Positions 16,990 through 25,576 of a stretch of 50,552 bases of DNA are shown here, in pieces. Position 1 is the stretch's first letter. Each line of letters opens with the position of its first letter. Made by a program: the position numbers and the translations under genes. The notes beneath the pieces are model-generated. The model worked only from the letters and a program-made list of their open reading frames with translations, ran no database searches and was not told where the DNA came from. Source of the DNA: Burkholderiales bacterium (lineage in GTDB: Bacteria; Pseudomonadota; Gammaproteobacteria; Burkholderiales; Burkholderiaceae_C); the NCBI GenBank assembly GCA_019509985.1, contig JAEKLF010000055.1, forward strand, positions 1-50,552, written 5' to 3'.

Positions 16990-17125
16990 GGGCCGAGCGC
17001 CGGGCCGCTCCCAAGCCGGCTCGCGGGCGATGTGCTTGCGGCTCGATGCCGCAAGCATCGCCGTCCCCTTTGGGGGACCGGTCAGACGTGCCCGCGTTCA
17101 GCGGGGTGCGGCTGGACGAGGGGCT
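16990..17125 (-). repeat. Structured intergenic repeat, copy A
   Basis: Read on the minus strand this is one of three copies of a roughly 120-140 bp element (also 35113-35252 and 41752-41872). In order it has a GTCCCC/GGGGAC hairpin, then GGCGATG paired with CATCGCC enclosing a TTGCGGC-ATCGA-GCCGCAA stem-loop, then GGCTTGGGAGCGGCCCGGCG and CTCGGCCC. This copy lies between convergent genes and may also terminate transcription. Confidence 0.8.
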
Positions 17126-17134
17126 CCAACTTCT

Positions 17135-17377
17135 TCAGCGATAGAAGGCTTCGACCGCGCCCTTGAGCTTGATGGTCAGCGGCCGGCCCTTGCGGTCCAG
17201 CGTCTTGCCGGCGGGCACCTTGATCCAGCCCTCGCTGATGCAGTACTCCTCCACGTCGCTGCGCTCCTTGCCGTTGAAGCGGATGCCGATGTCGTGCTCG
17301 AAGACGGCGGCGACATGGTGGGGGCTGCGCGGGTCGACGCTGAGGTGGTCGGGCAGTTCGGGGCGGGGGTCTGTCAT
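17135..17377 (-). CDS. DUF3297 family protein
   Basis: An 80-residue protein that matches the small, strongly conserved DUF3297 family of proteobacteria. The body reads LPDHLSVDPRSPHHVAAVFE, HDIGIRFNGKERSDVEEYCI, SEGWIKVPAGKTLDRKGRPL and TIKLKGAVEAFYR. The length and both ends match the family, whose function is not established. The start is the ATG at 17377; upstream in-frame starts fall in sequence without family similarity. It converges on the P450-associated membrane gene with a repeat element between them. Confidence 0.88.
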   Translation of the reverse strand: MTDPRPELPDHLSVDPRSPHHVAAVFEHDIGIRFNGKERSDVEEYCISEGWIKVPAGKTLDRKGRPLTIKLKGAVEAFYR

Positions 17378-17483
17378 GGCAGGGAAGGGTCCGAAACCTG
17401 TTGAGGCGACATTGTGGCGCGCCTGCTGACAAGTCCTGTCAGACCCGGCCGCGAGCATGGCCAACCCAACCCAGGAGACCACC

Positions 17484-17852
17484 ATGAAACCCGACTGCCT
17501 CATCCTCTACGTCAACAGCCCCGCCGAGAGCGTGCTCTTCTATCGCTCGCTGCTGGGCCGCGAGCCCGTCGAGCAGAGCCCGAACTTCGCGATGTTCATG
17601 CTCAACGACAAGACCATGCTGGGCCTGTGGGCCGCGCATGACGTGCAGCCCGGCAGCGAACTGCGCGGCGGCGGCGCGGAGATCGGCATCACGGTTGAAA
17701 GCGACCCCGAAGTCGAAGCCGCCGTGGCCGCCTGGAAGGCCTCGGGTTGGCCGGTACTGCAGACGCCGACGGCGATGGACTTCGGCTACACGGCCGTGAC
17801 GGCCGACCCGGACGGCCACCGCGTGCGGGTGTTCCGCCCGGCGCGGAGCTGA
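17484..17852 (+). CDS. VOC family protein
   Basis: A 122-residue glyoxalase/bleomycin-resistance-fold protein with the PhnB-like start CLILYVNSPAESVLFYRSLL and a closing strand TAVTADPDGHRVRVFRPA. The usual acidic metal ligand near the end is replaced within DPDGHRVRVF, so metal binding is uncertain. An AGGAG ribosome site lies 8 bases before the ATG at 17484. It converges on the MocR gene with 4 bp between the stops. No substrate can be inferred. Confidence 0.85.
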   Translation: MKPDCLILYVNSPAESVLFYRSLLGREPVEQSPNFAMFMLNDKTMLGLWAAHDVQPGSELRGGGAEIGITVESDPEVEAAVAAWKASGWPVLQTPTAMDFGYTAVTADPDGHRVRVFRPARS

Positions 17853-17856
17853 ACGT

Positions 17857-19332
17857 TCATGGGGGCAAGCCGGGCTGGCCAGCCAAGGCCCGGCCCATGG
17901 CGCGAACCGCTCGGGCGATCGGGTCGACTTCCATGCAGCCGTAGCCGATGCACAGGCCTTGCGTGCGCTCATTGACCGCGTAGGCCGAGAGCGGCACTGC
18001 CCCAGGCAAATGATCGCGCGCGGCCTGGAAGATGGCCGCGGCGGATGAACCCTTGAGGACGCGCGCACTCAGGTGCAGGCCGGCATTGCCGGGCAACACC
18101 TGCAGCCACTGCGCCAGGTGCCGCTCCAGGCCACGCTCCAGCGCCTGCCGGCGTTGCGCGTAGATCGGTCGCATCCGGCGGATGTGGCGTGCCAGATGCC
18201 CCTCGGCGATGAAGGCCGCCAGCGCCGCCTGCGTGAGCCGGTCGCCGTGGGAGTCGGTGCTTCGCTTGACGTCGATCAGGGCCTCGCGTGCCCAGGGCGG
18301 CGCGACGACGAAACCCTTGCGAAGGTCTGGAAACAGGCTTTTGGAGAAGGTGCCCACGTAGAAGACTCGCTCGTCGCAGTCCAGCGTCTGCAGCGCATCC
18401 TGCGGGTGGGCGTCGAACAGGAATTCGCCGTCGTAGTCGTCCTCGATCACCACGGCGCCGAGCGTGCGGGCGCGCTGCAAGAGTTCGGCGCGGCGCGCGG
18501 CAGACATCACCACGCCCGTGGGCGATTGATGGGAAGGCGTCACGCAGATGACCTTCGCGTCGTTCGGCAAGCAATCGATCCGCAGGCCCTGCTCGTCCAC
18601 CGGCACGGGCGCCAGCAACGCACCCGCTGCCGCGAAGGCCGCGCGCGTCGCCGGAAAGCCCGGGTCTTCTACGACGACGCGGGTTCGACCCGGCGTGACG
18701 AGCAGCCTGGCCAGCAGATCGAAGGCCTGCTGCGCGCCCGAGGTGACGATCAGGTCTTCGGGCCCGCAGACCACCGCGCGCACGAAGGCCACGTGCCCGG
18801 CGATCGCCTCGCGCAGGGCCGGCAGGCCCGCGGGCGGGCCGTAGTTGAACGGCGATCGTGCGGCGTCGCGCAAGGCTCGCGCCGTCAGGCGCCGCCAGGC
18901 GTCGTGGTCGAAATGACGGTCCTCCGGCACGCCGGTTCGAAAGCAGCGCGCCGGGATCGGCACGCTGTGGACGAGCCGCTCGGCGGGTTGTCGCCAGACC
19001 TTGGCGATGCGCGGGTCGGTCTGGCGCGATGGCTGCGCGCCGCCTTCGGGCAGAGGCTTTCGTTGCGCCGCGTCGGCCGGCCCGGTGACGACCATGCGCG
19101 CGCCCGGGCGCGCCAACGCATGCCCCTCCGACACGAGCAGGTCGTAGGCCGCAATGACCGTGTTGCGGCCGACGCCGAGGATGTCCGCCAGGCGCCGCGT
19201 CGAGGGCAATGCGAAGCGATCGGGCAGGCGGCGCGCGATGATCGCTGCGCGCAACTGGCGGTGCAGGGCCTTGGTCAAGCCACCGGGGCGAATGCCTTCC
19301 AGCTTCAGCTCGAACGGCAAAACTGGTTCCAT
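17857..19332 (-). CDS. MocR family (GntR-aminotransferase fusion) regulator
   Basis: A 491-residue fusion. Residues about 16-80 form a GntR winged helix (LHRQLRAAIIARRLPDRFAL, PSTRRLADILGVGRNTVIAA). A linker of about 40 residues follows, then a fold-type I aminotransferase-like domain (about 125-485) with FNYGPPAGLPALREAIAGHV, VIEDDYDGEF and the PLP Lys331 in GTFSKSLFPDLRKG. MocR proteins such as PdxR and GabR sense PLP or amino-acid aldimines and usually control a divergent neighbour, here the metallo-hydrolase at 19390. The 57-bp gap contains CTTGACTGTGCCTTTGACC, a TTGAC direct repeat with 12-bp spacing that could be its binding site. Confidence 0.9.
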   Translation of the reverse strand: MEPVLPFELKLEGIRPGGLTKALHRQLRAAIIARRLPDRFALPSTRRLADILGVGRNTVIAAYDLLVSEGHALARPGARMVVTGPADAAQRKPLPEGGAQPSRQTDPRIAKVWRQPAERLVHSVPIPARCFRTGVPEDRHFDHDAWRRLTARALRDAARSPFNYGPPAGLPALREAIAGHVAFVRAVVCGPEDLIVTSGAQQAFDLLARLLVTPGRTRVVVEDPGFPATRAAFAAAGALLAPVPVDEQGLRIDCLPNDAKVICVTPSHQSPTGVVMSAARRAELLQRARTLGAVVIEDDYDGEFLFDAHPQDALQTLDCDERVFYVGTFSKSLFPDLRKGFVVAPPWAREALIDVKRSTDSHGDRLTQAALAAFIAEGHLARHIRRMRPIYAQRRQALERGLERHLAQWLQVLPGNAGLHLSARVLKGSSAAAIFQAARDHLPGAVPLSAYAVNERTQGLCIGYGCMEVDPIARAVRAMGRALAGQPGLPP

Positions 19333-19342
19333 CGAATTACCC

Positions 19343-19360
19343 TTGACTGTGCCTTTGACC
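19343..19360. promoter_or_regulatory. Possible MocR direct-repeat site
   Basis: TTGAC occurs at 19343-19347 and again at 19355-19359, 12 bp apart, between the divergent MocR and metallo-hydrolase starts. MocR regulators often bind direct repeats. The second copy could also be a -35 box (TTGACC) with TAGAGT at 19376-19381. Confidence 0.35.
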
Positions 19361-19389
19361 CATCCTGATTGTGGCTAGAGTGAGAAGCC

Positions 19390-20202
19390 ATGACGAGCTA
19401 TATCTGTGAAACCTGCGGCACCCAGTTCGCACCGAGTGCACGCCCGCCGGCGCATTGCCCGGTGTGCGAGGACGAGCGGCAATACGTGGGATGGAACGGC
19501 CAGCGCTGGACCACGCACGAGGCGCTCGCCGCAAGCCACGGCTTGCGGCTGGGTGACGACGCCGGGCTGCCGGCATTGGCCGTGGCTGGAGAGTTCGGCA
19601 TCCCGCAACGCGCCTTGCTGCTGAACACCAGGGCCGGGAACATCCTGTGGGAATGCCTGAGCCTGGTCACCGACGAGGCCCTCGCCTACCTGCGCGAGCG
19701 CGGCGGTGTCGATCGCATCGTGATCTCGCATCCGCATTTCTACGCCTCGATGGTGCAGTGGAGCGATGCGCTGGGCGGCGTGCCCATCCTGCTGCATGGC
19801 GCGGACAAGGCCTGGGTGCAACGTCCCGCGCCGTGCATCGAACACTGGGACGGCGACACCCTGCCACTCGGCGAGGACGTGACCCTCATTCGCACCGGCG
19901 GGCATTTCCCCGGCAGCACGGTGCTGCACTGGACCAGCGGTCCGCGTGGGCGCGGGGCGCTCTTCGTGGGCGACTCGCCGCAGGTGGCCTCGGACCGGCG
20001 CAGCGTGAGCTTCATGTACAGCTACCCGAACCTGGTGCCCATGCGGCTGGCGGATGTGCGCTCGATGCGCGTGCGCCTGGCGCCTTTCGACTACGACGAC
20101 GTCTACGGCTTCAGCTGGGGTCGCAACATCCTGGGCAACGCGCGGTCCGCCGTTGACGCCTCGTTCGATCGCTACAGCGCAGCCGTTGGCTGCGGTGACT
20201 GA
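19390..20202 (+). CDS. MBL-fold metallo-hydrolase with N-terminal zinc ribbon
   Basis: A 270-residue protein. Residues 6-26 hold four Cys (Cys6, Cys9, Cys23, Cys26) in ICETCGTQF...HCPVCEDE, a rubredoxin-like zinc ribbon. The remainder is a metallo-beta-lactamase fold: SHPHFYASM supplies His114 and His116 but lacks the following Asp-His of the HxHxDH motif, while GGHFPGS (His172) and FVGDSPQ (Asp195) provide the other ligands. It probably binds one metal ion. Its reaction is unknown. The divergent MocR regulator suggests control by an amino acid or PLP-related signal. Confidence 0.85.
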   Translation: MTSYICETCGTQFAPSARPPAHCPVCEDERQYVGWNGQRWTTHEALAASHGLRLGDDAGLPALAVAGEFGIPQRALLLNTRAGNILWECLSLVTDEALAYLRERGGVDRIVISHPHFYASMVQWSDALGGVPILLHGADKAWVQRPAPCIEHWDGDTLPLGEDVTLIRTGGHFPGSTVLHWTSGPRGRGALFVGDSPQVASDRRSVSFMYSYPNLVPMRLADVRSMRVRLAPFDYDDVYGFSWGRNILGNARSAVDASFDRYSAAVGCGD

Positions 20203-20261
20203 GCCGCGCGCCAGCACCGCCTCCGACCTCCGATTCCCTTCAACTGGCCAGAAAGCCCGAC

Positions 20262-20672
20262 ATGCCCAAGCAACTCTTCGTCAACCTGCCGGTGAGCGAC
20301 CTTCCGAAGGCCAAGGCCTTCTACGAGGCCATCGGCGCCGTCAACAACCCGCAGTTTTCCGATCACACGGCGGCCTGCATGGTGTGGTCCGACGCCATCT
20401 TCGTCATGCTGCTGACCCACGACAAATGGGCGCAGTTCACCAAGAAGCCGATTGCCGACGCGCATAGCCAGAGCGAAGTCATGCTGGCGCTGAGCGCGGA
20501 CGACCGCAAGGCGGTCGACACCATCGTGACAGCGGCCGGAACGAACGGTGGCAAGGCAGACATCAATCCGCCGCAGGATCACGGCTTCATGTACAGCCGC
20601 AGCTTCGAGGACGTCGACGGACATGTCTGGGAGATCGTGTTCATGGACATGTCGCAAATGCCGCAGGGCTGA
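20262..20672 (+). CDS. VOC family protein (glyoxalase/bleomycin resistance type)
   Basis: A 136-residue protein with MPKQLFVNLPVSDLPKAKAF, YEAIGAVNNPQFSDHTAACM and an ending with EDVDGHVWEIVFMDMSQMP. This matches the YkcA/Lactoylglutathione-lyase-like VOC subgroup common in proteobacteria. The Glu in HVWEIVF is the usual C-terminal metal ligand. It lies 59 bp after the metallo-hydrolase on the same strand and may be cotranscribed. It converges on aceK with 8 bp between the stops. Confidence 0.88.
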   Translation: MPKQLFVNLPVSDLPKAKAFYEAIGAVNNPQFSDHTAACMVWSDAIFVMLLTHDKWAQFTKKPIADAHSQSEVMLALSADDRKAVDTIVTAAGTNGGKADINPPQDHGFMYSRSFEDVDGHVWEIVFMDMSQMPQG

Positions 20673-20680
20673 CGGGCCGC

Positions 20681-22432
20681 TCAAGCCGCGGCAAAGCGCC
20701 GCGTGGGGTCATAGGGGAACACGTCGTGCACATGGCCCGCGAGGATGCGTTCCTTGTGGGCCTGCCAGAAGCTCGCGTCCAGCAGGTCGGCGTGGTGGCG
20801 CATGAAACACTCGCGCACCCGCGGGTTGCCGAGCAGGAAGGGGCCGAAGGTCTCGGGGAAGACGTCCCTGGGGCCGACGCGGTACCAGACCTCGCCTGAC
20901 ATCTCCTCTTGCTCATTGCGCGGCTCGGGCACGCGGCGGAAGTTGCAGTCGGTCAGGTATTCGATTTCGTCGTAGTCGTAGAACACGACCTTGCCGTGGC
21001 GGGTGATGCCGAAGTTCTTCCACAGCATGTCGCCGGGGAAGATGTTGGCCGCGACGAGATCCTTGATGGCGTTGCCGTATTCGATGACGGCATGTTCCAA
21101 CTGCTCGGGCTTGGCCTCGTGCAGGAAGATGTTCAGCGGCACCATGCGGCGCTCGATGTAGAGGTGCTTGAGAACCAGGTCGTCACCCGTCTCTTCGAGC
21201 AGACTGGGGCAGAAATGCTTCAGTTCGGCAATGAGTTCCTCCTCGAAGCGGTGGCGCGGGAAGGCGACGCGCGTGTACTCCAGCGTGTCGGCCATGCGGC
21301 CCACGCGGTCGTGGGTTTTCACGAGCAGGTATTTGCTCTGGATGAGCTCGCGCGTGGTGTCCTTCTGCGGCGGGTAGAAATCCTTGATGACCTTGAACAC
21401 GAACGGGTAGCTCGGCAGGTCGAACACCAGCATGACCATGCCCTTGATGCCAGGCGCGATGCGGAACTTGTCCGAGCTGTGGCGCAGGTGGTAGAGGAAG
21501 TCGCGGTAGAAGAGGTTCTTGCCCTGCTTCTGCAGGCCCAGCGCCGAGTAGATCTCGGAGCGGGGCTTGCGCGGCATCAGCGAGCGCAGGAACTGCACGT
21601 AGGCGCTGGGCACCTCCATGTCGACGAGGAAGTAGGCGCGCGCAAAGCTGAACAGGACCAGCAGGTCGTCCTCGCCGAACAGCGCCGCGTCGATGAAGAA
21701 GCGACCATCGTCGTCGCGGCGCAGGATGGGCAGCGCGAACGGCATTTCGGTGAAGCCGTTGATGATCTTGCCGACGACGTAGGCGCCCTTGTTCCGGTAG
21801 AACAGGCTGGACAGCACCTGCAGCTGGAAGTTGGCGCGCCAGCGGAATTCGCCCAGCCGCTGGGTGACGGCTGCAAGCACCCGATCGACGTCCGCGTCCA
21901 GGTGGATGAAGTCGCCGTCAAGCTGGAAGTTGGTGATGACGCGCTTGATCGTCTCGCGCAGCCTGTCGGGCGTCGGGTAGTAGGCCCGGTAGGTCGGCAA
22001 CGCGGCAGGCTCGTCGTTCTCGATGTACTCGGTCGAGATGGCGGGGCGCACGAAGATGAAGTCGTTGTGGAAGTAGGCGTGGTGCAGGATGCGCGTGCAC
22101 ACCGAATTGAAGAAGGTCTCGGCCAACTCGGGCTGGTGGTGGTTGGTCAGCAGGCCGATGTAGTGCAGCTTGACCTGCTGCCAGACCTCCATGGCCAGCG
22201 TGGACGCGGCGAAGCGTTCTTCCAGCAACTGGCTCGCCTCGGTGACGCGGGCGTCGTAGAACTCGATGCGCAGTGCCTGGGCGCGCTGCTGGCCATGCCA
22301 GTCGCCGCGCTCGAAACGGCCCTTGGCCTCGGCCGACGTCGCGCGGAAGAGCCGGTAGTGCCGATCAAAGCCGCTCAACAGCGTCTGGGCGATGTCGAAC
22401 GCACGAGTGTCGGTCAGCTGGGTCGGGAACAT
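20681..22432 (-). CDS. aceK: Isocitrate dehydrogenase kinase/phosphatase
   Basis: A 583-residue bifunctional enzyme that phosphorylates isocitrate dehydrogenase to divert carbon to the glyoxylate shunt and reverses the modification when needed. It is full length. The start [20 protein letters not shown] and the regulatory N-terminal half are followed by the kinase core ([45 protein letters not shown]) and the metal/catalytic segment [18 protein letters not shown]. The gene lies 25 bp downstream of carbonic anhydrase in a can-aceK order I know from other Burkholderiales. aceA and aceB are not in the window. Confidence 0.96.
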   Translation of the reverse strand: MFPTQLTDTRAFDIAQTLLSGFDRHYRLFRATSAEAKGRFERGDWHGQQRAQALRIEFYDARVTEASQLLEERFAASTLAMEVWQQVKLHYIGLLTNHHQPELAETFFNSVCTRILHHAYFHNDFIFVRPAISTEYIENDEPAALPTYRAYYPTPDRLRETIKRVITNFQLDGDFIHLDADVDRVLAAVTQRLGEFRWRANFQLQVLSSLFYRNKGAYVVGKIINGFTEMPFALPILRRDDDGRFFIDAALFGEDDLLVLFSFARAYFLVDMEVPSAYVQFLRSLMPRKPRSEIYSALGLQKQGKNLFYRDFLYHLRHSSDKFRIAPGIKGMVMLVFDLPSYPFVFKVIKDFYPPQKDTTRELIQSKYLLVKTHDRVGRMADTLEYTRVAFPRHRFEEELIAELKHFCPSLLEETGDDLVLKHLYIERRMVPLNIFLHEAKPEQLEHAVIEYGNAIKDLVAANIFPGDMLWKNFGITRHGKVVFYDYDEIEYLTDCNFRRVPEPRNEQEEMSGEVWYRVGPRDVFPETFGPFLLGNPRVRECFMRHHADLLDASFWQAHKERILAGHVHDVFPYDPTRRFAAA

Positions 22433-22457
22433 GGCGCCCGACTCTAGCGGGGCGCTC

Positions 22458-23132
22458 TCAGGCTGCCGTGGCGTAGCGCAACTTGACGCGCTCCAGCGCG
22501 CGGCGGTAGGCAGGCTCCACGTCTTCGGCGCGCGTGGCCGTCAGCTGCAGGTCTTCCAGCAGGCCGTTGTGCAGGCCGTAGACCCAGCCGTGCACGACGA
22601 TCTCCTGGCCGCGCTGCCAGGCGTCCTGCACCACCGTCGTCTGGCAGGCATTGCGCGCCTGCTCCAGCACGTTCAGCTCGCACAGCGCATCGACACGGCT
22701 GGCCTCGGGCAGGCTCTCCAGCCAGGCGAGATGGTCGTTGCGCACGTCCTGCACATGGCGGATCCAGTTGTCGGCCAGGCCGACGCGGATGTCGTACAGC
22801 GCCGCACGCACGCCGCCACAGTTGCTGTGGCCGACGACGATGACGTGGCGCACCTTGAGCTGGTCCACCGCGAACTGCATGACGGACAGGCAATTCAGGT
22901 CCGAGTGAACGACGACGTTGGCGACGTTGCGGTGCACGAACAGCTCACCCGGCAGCAGGTCTACCAACTCGTTGGCCGGCACGCGGCTGTCGGCGCAGCC
23001 TATCCACAGGTATTGCGGCGTCTGCTGCTTGAGCAGGCGCGAGAAGAAGCCCGGCTCGCGCGCCTCGGTGTCGGCAGCCCAGCGCTTGTTGTTGTCGAGC
23101 AGATCCTGCAGTTGGGGATTGGCGATCGTCAT
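22458..23132 (-). CDS. can: Beta-class carbonic anhydrase
   Basis: A 224-residue zinc enzyme that interconverts CO2 and bicarbonate for carboxylation reactions. The zinc ligands Cys46, His102 and Cys105 are present in [10 protein letters not shown] and VVGHSNCGG, and the Asp48-Arg50 dyad is intact. [15 protein letters not shown] matches the C-terminal part of E. coli Can. The start at 23132 gives the standard length. It lies between aceK and the remnant of an acyl-CoA dehydrogenase, all on the minus strand. Confidence 0.95.
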   Translation of the reverse strand: MTIANPQLQDLLDNNKRWAADTEAREPGFFSRLLKQQTPQYLWIGCADSRVPANELVDLLPGELFVHRNVANVVVHSDLNCLSVMQFAVDQLKVRHVIVVGHSNCGGVRAALYDIRVGLADNWIRHVQDVRNDHLAWLESLPEASRVDALCELNVLEQARNACQTTVVQDAWQRGQEIVVHGWVYGLHNGLLEDLQLTATRAEDVEPAYRRALERVKLRYATAA

Positions 23133-23155
23133 GCCGGCATTGTGGCTTTGAGGAG

Positions 23156-23230
23156 TTACATCGTCTCCGCAAACAGCTCGCGGCCGATCAGCATGCGGCG
23201 AATCTCACTCGTGCCCGCGCCGATTTGCTG
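23156..23230 (-). pseudogene. Orphan C-terminal tail of an isovaleryl-CoA dehydrogenase-like gene
   Basis: These 75 bases encode 24 residues and a TAA stop. The last 22 residues are identical to the end of the intact ivd product at 23302 ([12 protein letters not shown] through FAETM). The DNA differs at about 13 positions, all synonymous, so this is not a fresh duplication but the tail of a diverged paralogue that was long under selection. The upstream 71 bp (23231-23301) no longer match and contain a GTCCGC-TGC-GCGGAC hairpin at 23254-23268. Confidence 0.75.
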
Positions 23231-23301
23231 CGGCCGGCGCTTCGCGCCTTCACGTCCGCTGCGCGGACATGAGCCTGCGCGGATTGGCGCCCACTTCGAC
23301 T

Positions 23302-24480
23302 TCACATGGTTTCTGCAAACAGTTCCCGTCCAATCAACATTCGGCGAATCTCACTGGTGCCGGCGCCAATCTCGTAGAGCTTCGCGTCACGCCAGAGGCG
23401 ACCCAGCGGGTACTCGTTGATGTAGCCGTTGCCACCAAAGATCTGCACGCCTTCGCCGGCCATCCAGGTCGCCTTCTCGGCCGTCCAAAGGATGACGCTC
23501 GCGCAGTCCTTGCGCACCTGGCGCACATGCTCGGCACCCAGCATGTCGAGGTTCTTGGCCACCGTGTAGGCAAAGCTGCGCGCCGCCTGCAGCACGGTGT
23601 ACATGTCGGCCACCTTGCCCTGGATGAGCTGGAATTCGCCGATGCTCTGGCCGAACTGCTTGCGGTCGTGGATGTAGGGGATCACGTTGTCCATGACCGA
23701 CTGCATGATCCCGAGCGGCCCGCCGGTCAGCACGGCACGCTCGTAGTCCAGGCCCGACATCAGCACCCTGGCGCCGCCGTTCACGGCGCCCAGCACGTTC
23801 TCGGCCGGCACCTCGACGTTGTTGAACACCAGCTCGCCGGTGTGCGAGCCGCGCATGCCCAGCTTGTCGAGCTTCTGCGCGATGCTGAAGCCGGACATGC
23901 CCTTCTCGATCAGGAAGGCCGTCACGCCACGCGCGCCCAGCTCGGGCTCGGTCTTGGCGTAGACCACCAGCGTGTCGGCATCCGGGCCGTTGGTGATCCA
24001 CATCTTGTTGCCGTTGAGCAGGTAGAAGCCGCCCTTGTCCTCGGCCTTCAGCTTCATGGACAACACATCCGAGCCCGCGCCCGGCTCGCTCATCGCCAGC
24101 GCGCCGACATGCTCACCGCTGATGAGCTTGGGCAAGTACTTGGCGCGCTGCGCGTCGTTGCCGTTGCGCTTGATCTGGTTCACACACAGGTTGGAGTGGG
24201 CGCCGTAGCTCAGGCCCACCGAGGCGCTGGCGCGGCTGATCTCTTCCATCGCGATCATGTGGGCCAGATAGCCCATGTCCGCGCCGCCGTACTGCTCGGG
24301 CACGGTGATGCCCAGTACGCCCAGGTCGCCCATCTTGCGCCACAGGTCCATCGGGAACTGGTCGCTGCGGTCGATCTCGGCCGCGCGCGGGGCGATCTCT
24401 TCCTCGGCAAAGGCGCGCACCGCGTCGCGCAGTGCGTCGATGTCTTCGCCGAGTTGGAAGTTCAAGCCGGGCAGATTCAT
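23302..24480 (-). CDS. ivd: Isovaleryl-CoA dehydrogenase
   Basis: A 392-residue FAD enzyme that oxidises isovaleryl-CoA to 3-methylcrotonyl-CoA in leucine breakdown. The catalytic base is Glu247 in [10 protein letters not shown], the internal position characteristic of isovaleryl-CoA dehydrogenases, while the C-terminal [12 protein letters not shown] lacks a base. Other markers are [30 protein letters not shown] and [19 protein letters not shown]. Length and sequence fit LiuA/IVD well. The methylcrotonyl-CoA carboxylase genes usually linked to it are absent. A TTGACG-N4-CGTCAA palindrome lies 62 bp before the start. Confidence 0.93.
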   Translation of the reverse strand: MNLPGLNFQLGEDIDALRDAVRAFAEEEIAPRAAEIDRSDQFPMDLWRKMGDLGVLGITVPEQYGGADMGYLAHMIAMEEISRASASVGLSYGAHSNLCVNQIKRNGNDAQRAKYLPKLISGEHVGALAMSEPGAGSDVLSMKLKAEDKGGFYLLNGNKMWITNGPDADTLVVYAKTEPELGARGVTAFLIEKGMSGFSIAQKLDKLGMRGSHTGELVFNNVEVPAENVLGAVNGGARVLMSGLDYERAVLTGGPLGIMQSVMDNVIPYIHDRKQFGQSIGEFQLIQGKVADMYTVLQAARSFAYTVAKNLDMLGAEHVRQVRKDCASVILWTAEKATWMAGEGVQIFGGNGYINEYPLGRLWRDAKLYEIGAGTSEIRRMLIGRELFAETM

Positions 24481-24541
24481 TCGGGGTCTCCTGTCCGCCC
24501 GGTCGGCGCCCGCTCGTGCCGGGCCCGCGGGACGGGTTTAA

Positions 24542-24557
24542 TTGACGTAAACGTCAA
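24542..24557. promoter_or_regulatory. Shared palindromic operator upstream of ivd
   Basis: TTGACGTAAACGTCAA, arms TTGACG and CGTCAA around TAAA, lies between the nhaR stop and the ivd start. It has the same arms as the sites at 13275 and 28336. I recall that motifs of this kind are reported for the MerR-family regulator LiuR of leucine catabolism, which would suit ivd. Confidence 0.7.
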
Positions 24558-24567
24558 CTGTAGCAAC

Positions 24568-25464
24568 TCAGCCGGCGGCGTCTGCCGGTTGCGGCAGCAG
24601 CCTGCGCACCAGCGGGTGGGCGATCTTCTTGTCGGTGCCAACGGCGAAGAACGCCTCTTCCACGCCATCACAGTCGCCCACGCGCACCAGACCGTCGCGC
24701 TCGACGAGCTTGTCGCTCATCAGCGCCGCGGCCGGGAACACGCCCATGCCGGCCGCACCGAAGGTGGCCAGCAGCGCGCTGTCCTCGAACTCGCCAGCGA
24801 TGCGCGCGCGGATGCCGTGCCGCTCCAGCCACTGGTCCAGCCGCGCCCGCACGGCAGCGTGCGACGTGGGCAGCAGCAGCGGCACGCTCGCCAGCGATGC
24901 CGGGAAATCGCGTGCCGCTGCGGCGGCCCATTGCGGATGCGCGAACCAGGCCATCGGCGACGTGCCCAGCGCATGGCTGTAGACGCGCAGGTTGGGGTTG
25001 GGCGGCGCGGGGCGGTCGGCCAGCACGACGTCGAGCCGGTGCAGCGCCAGGTCGCCCAGCAGGTCGTCGAACTCGTCCTCGTGGCAGAGCAGGCGCAGGT
25101 GCGGTGTGTCGATGATGGGCTGCAGCAGCCGCTGCACCACGAGCTTGGGCAGGCCATCGGAAATGCCCACGGCCAGGCGCACGGCCGGCGCTGTGGCCGC
25201 GTCGCGCACGCGCTCGGGCAGGGTCTCGCCGATCTGGAAGATCTGCTCGGCCTGCTCCAGCGCGGCGATGCCGGCATCGGTCAGCGTCAGACCGCGGCCG
25301 GCGGGCTTCAGCAGCGCGGCGCCCAGCGCCTGCTCCAGCTCGCGCACCTGGGTCGACACCGTCTGCACCGACAGGCCGAGCTTTTCCGCGGCGCGCGTCA
25401 GCCCGCCCTCCTTGGCCACGGCCCAGAAGTAGTAGAGATGGCGGTAGCTGAAGCTCAGGCTCAC
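24568..25464 (-). CDS. nhaR: LysR family regulator, NhaR-like
   Basis: A 298-residue regulator starting at a GTG. The N-terminal helix-turn-helix reads FSYRHLYYFWAVAKEGGLTR and AAEKLGLSVQTVSTQVRELE. The HLYYFW-VAKEG-AAE signature is characteristic of NhaR, the activator of the nhaA sodium/proton antiporter. The effector half has VRLAVGISDGLPKLVVQRLL. No nhaA is adjacent; the divergent neighbour is a YccA-like protein. An inverted repeat in the 112-bp gap may be its site. The symbol is by family resemblance only. Confidence 0.82.
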   Translation of the reverse strand: MSLSFSYRHLYYFWAVAKEGGLTRAAEKLGLSVQTVSTQVRELEQALGAALLKPAGRGLTLTDAGIAALEQAEQIFQIGETLPERVRDAATAPAVRLAVGISDGLPKLVVQRLLQPIIDTPHLRLLCHEDEFDDLLGDLALHRLDVVLADRPAPPNPNLRVYSHALGTSPMAWFAHPQWAAAAARDFPASLASVPLLLPTSHAAVRARLDQWLERHGIRARIAGEFEDSALLATFGAAGMGVFPAAALMSDKLVERDGLVRVGDCDGVEEAFFAVGTDKKIAHPLVRRLLPQPADAAG

Positions 25465-25483
25465 GGGATTATCACAACAAGTT

Positions 25484-25506
25484 ATTCAGAAGTATTGCTT
25501 CTTGAT
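25484..25506. promoter_or_regulatory. Possible LysR-type binding site
   Basis: ATTCAGAAG (25484-25492) and CTTCTTGAT (25498-25506) form a 9-bp inverted repeat with two mismatches around TATTG. It lies in the AT-rich gap between divergent nhaR and the YccA gene, the usual place for an autoregulatory LysR site. Confidence 0.4.
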
Positions 25507-25576
25507 TTTCTGCTTTTTCTTGCTGGCTGCGCAACTTAAGGTGGCGGCTCCCATTGACTGGCTCAGGAGGCCCGCC

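Noticed and set aside
20681..25464. The aceK-can-ivd cluster as a novel operon
   Set aside because: This order is familiar in Burkholderiales; only the decayed tail and the operator were kept as findings.
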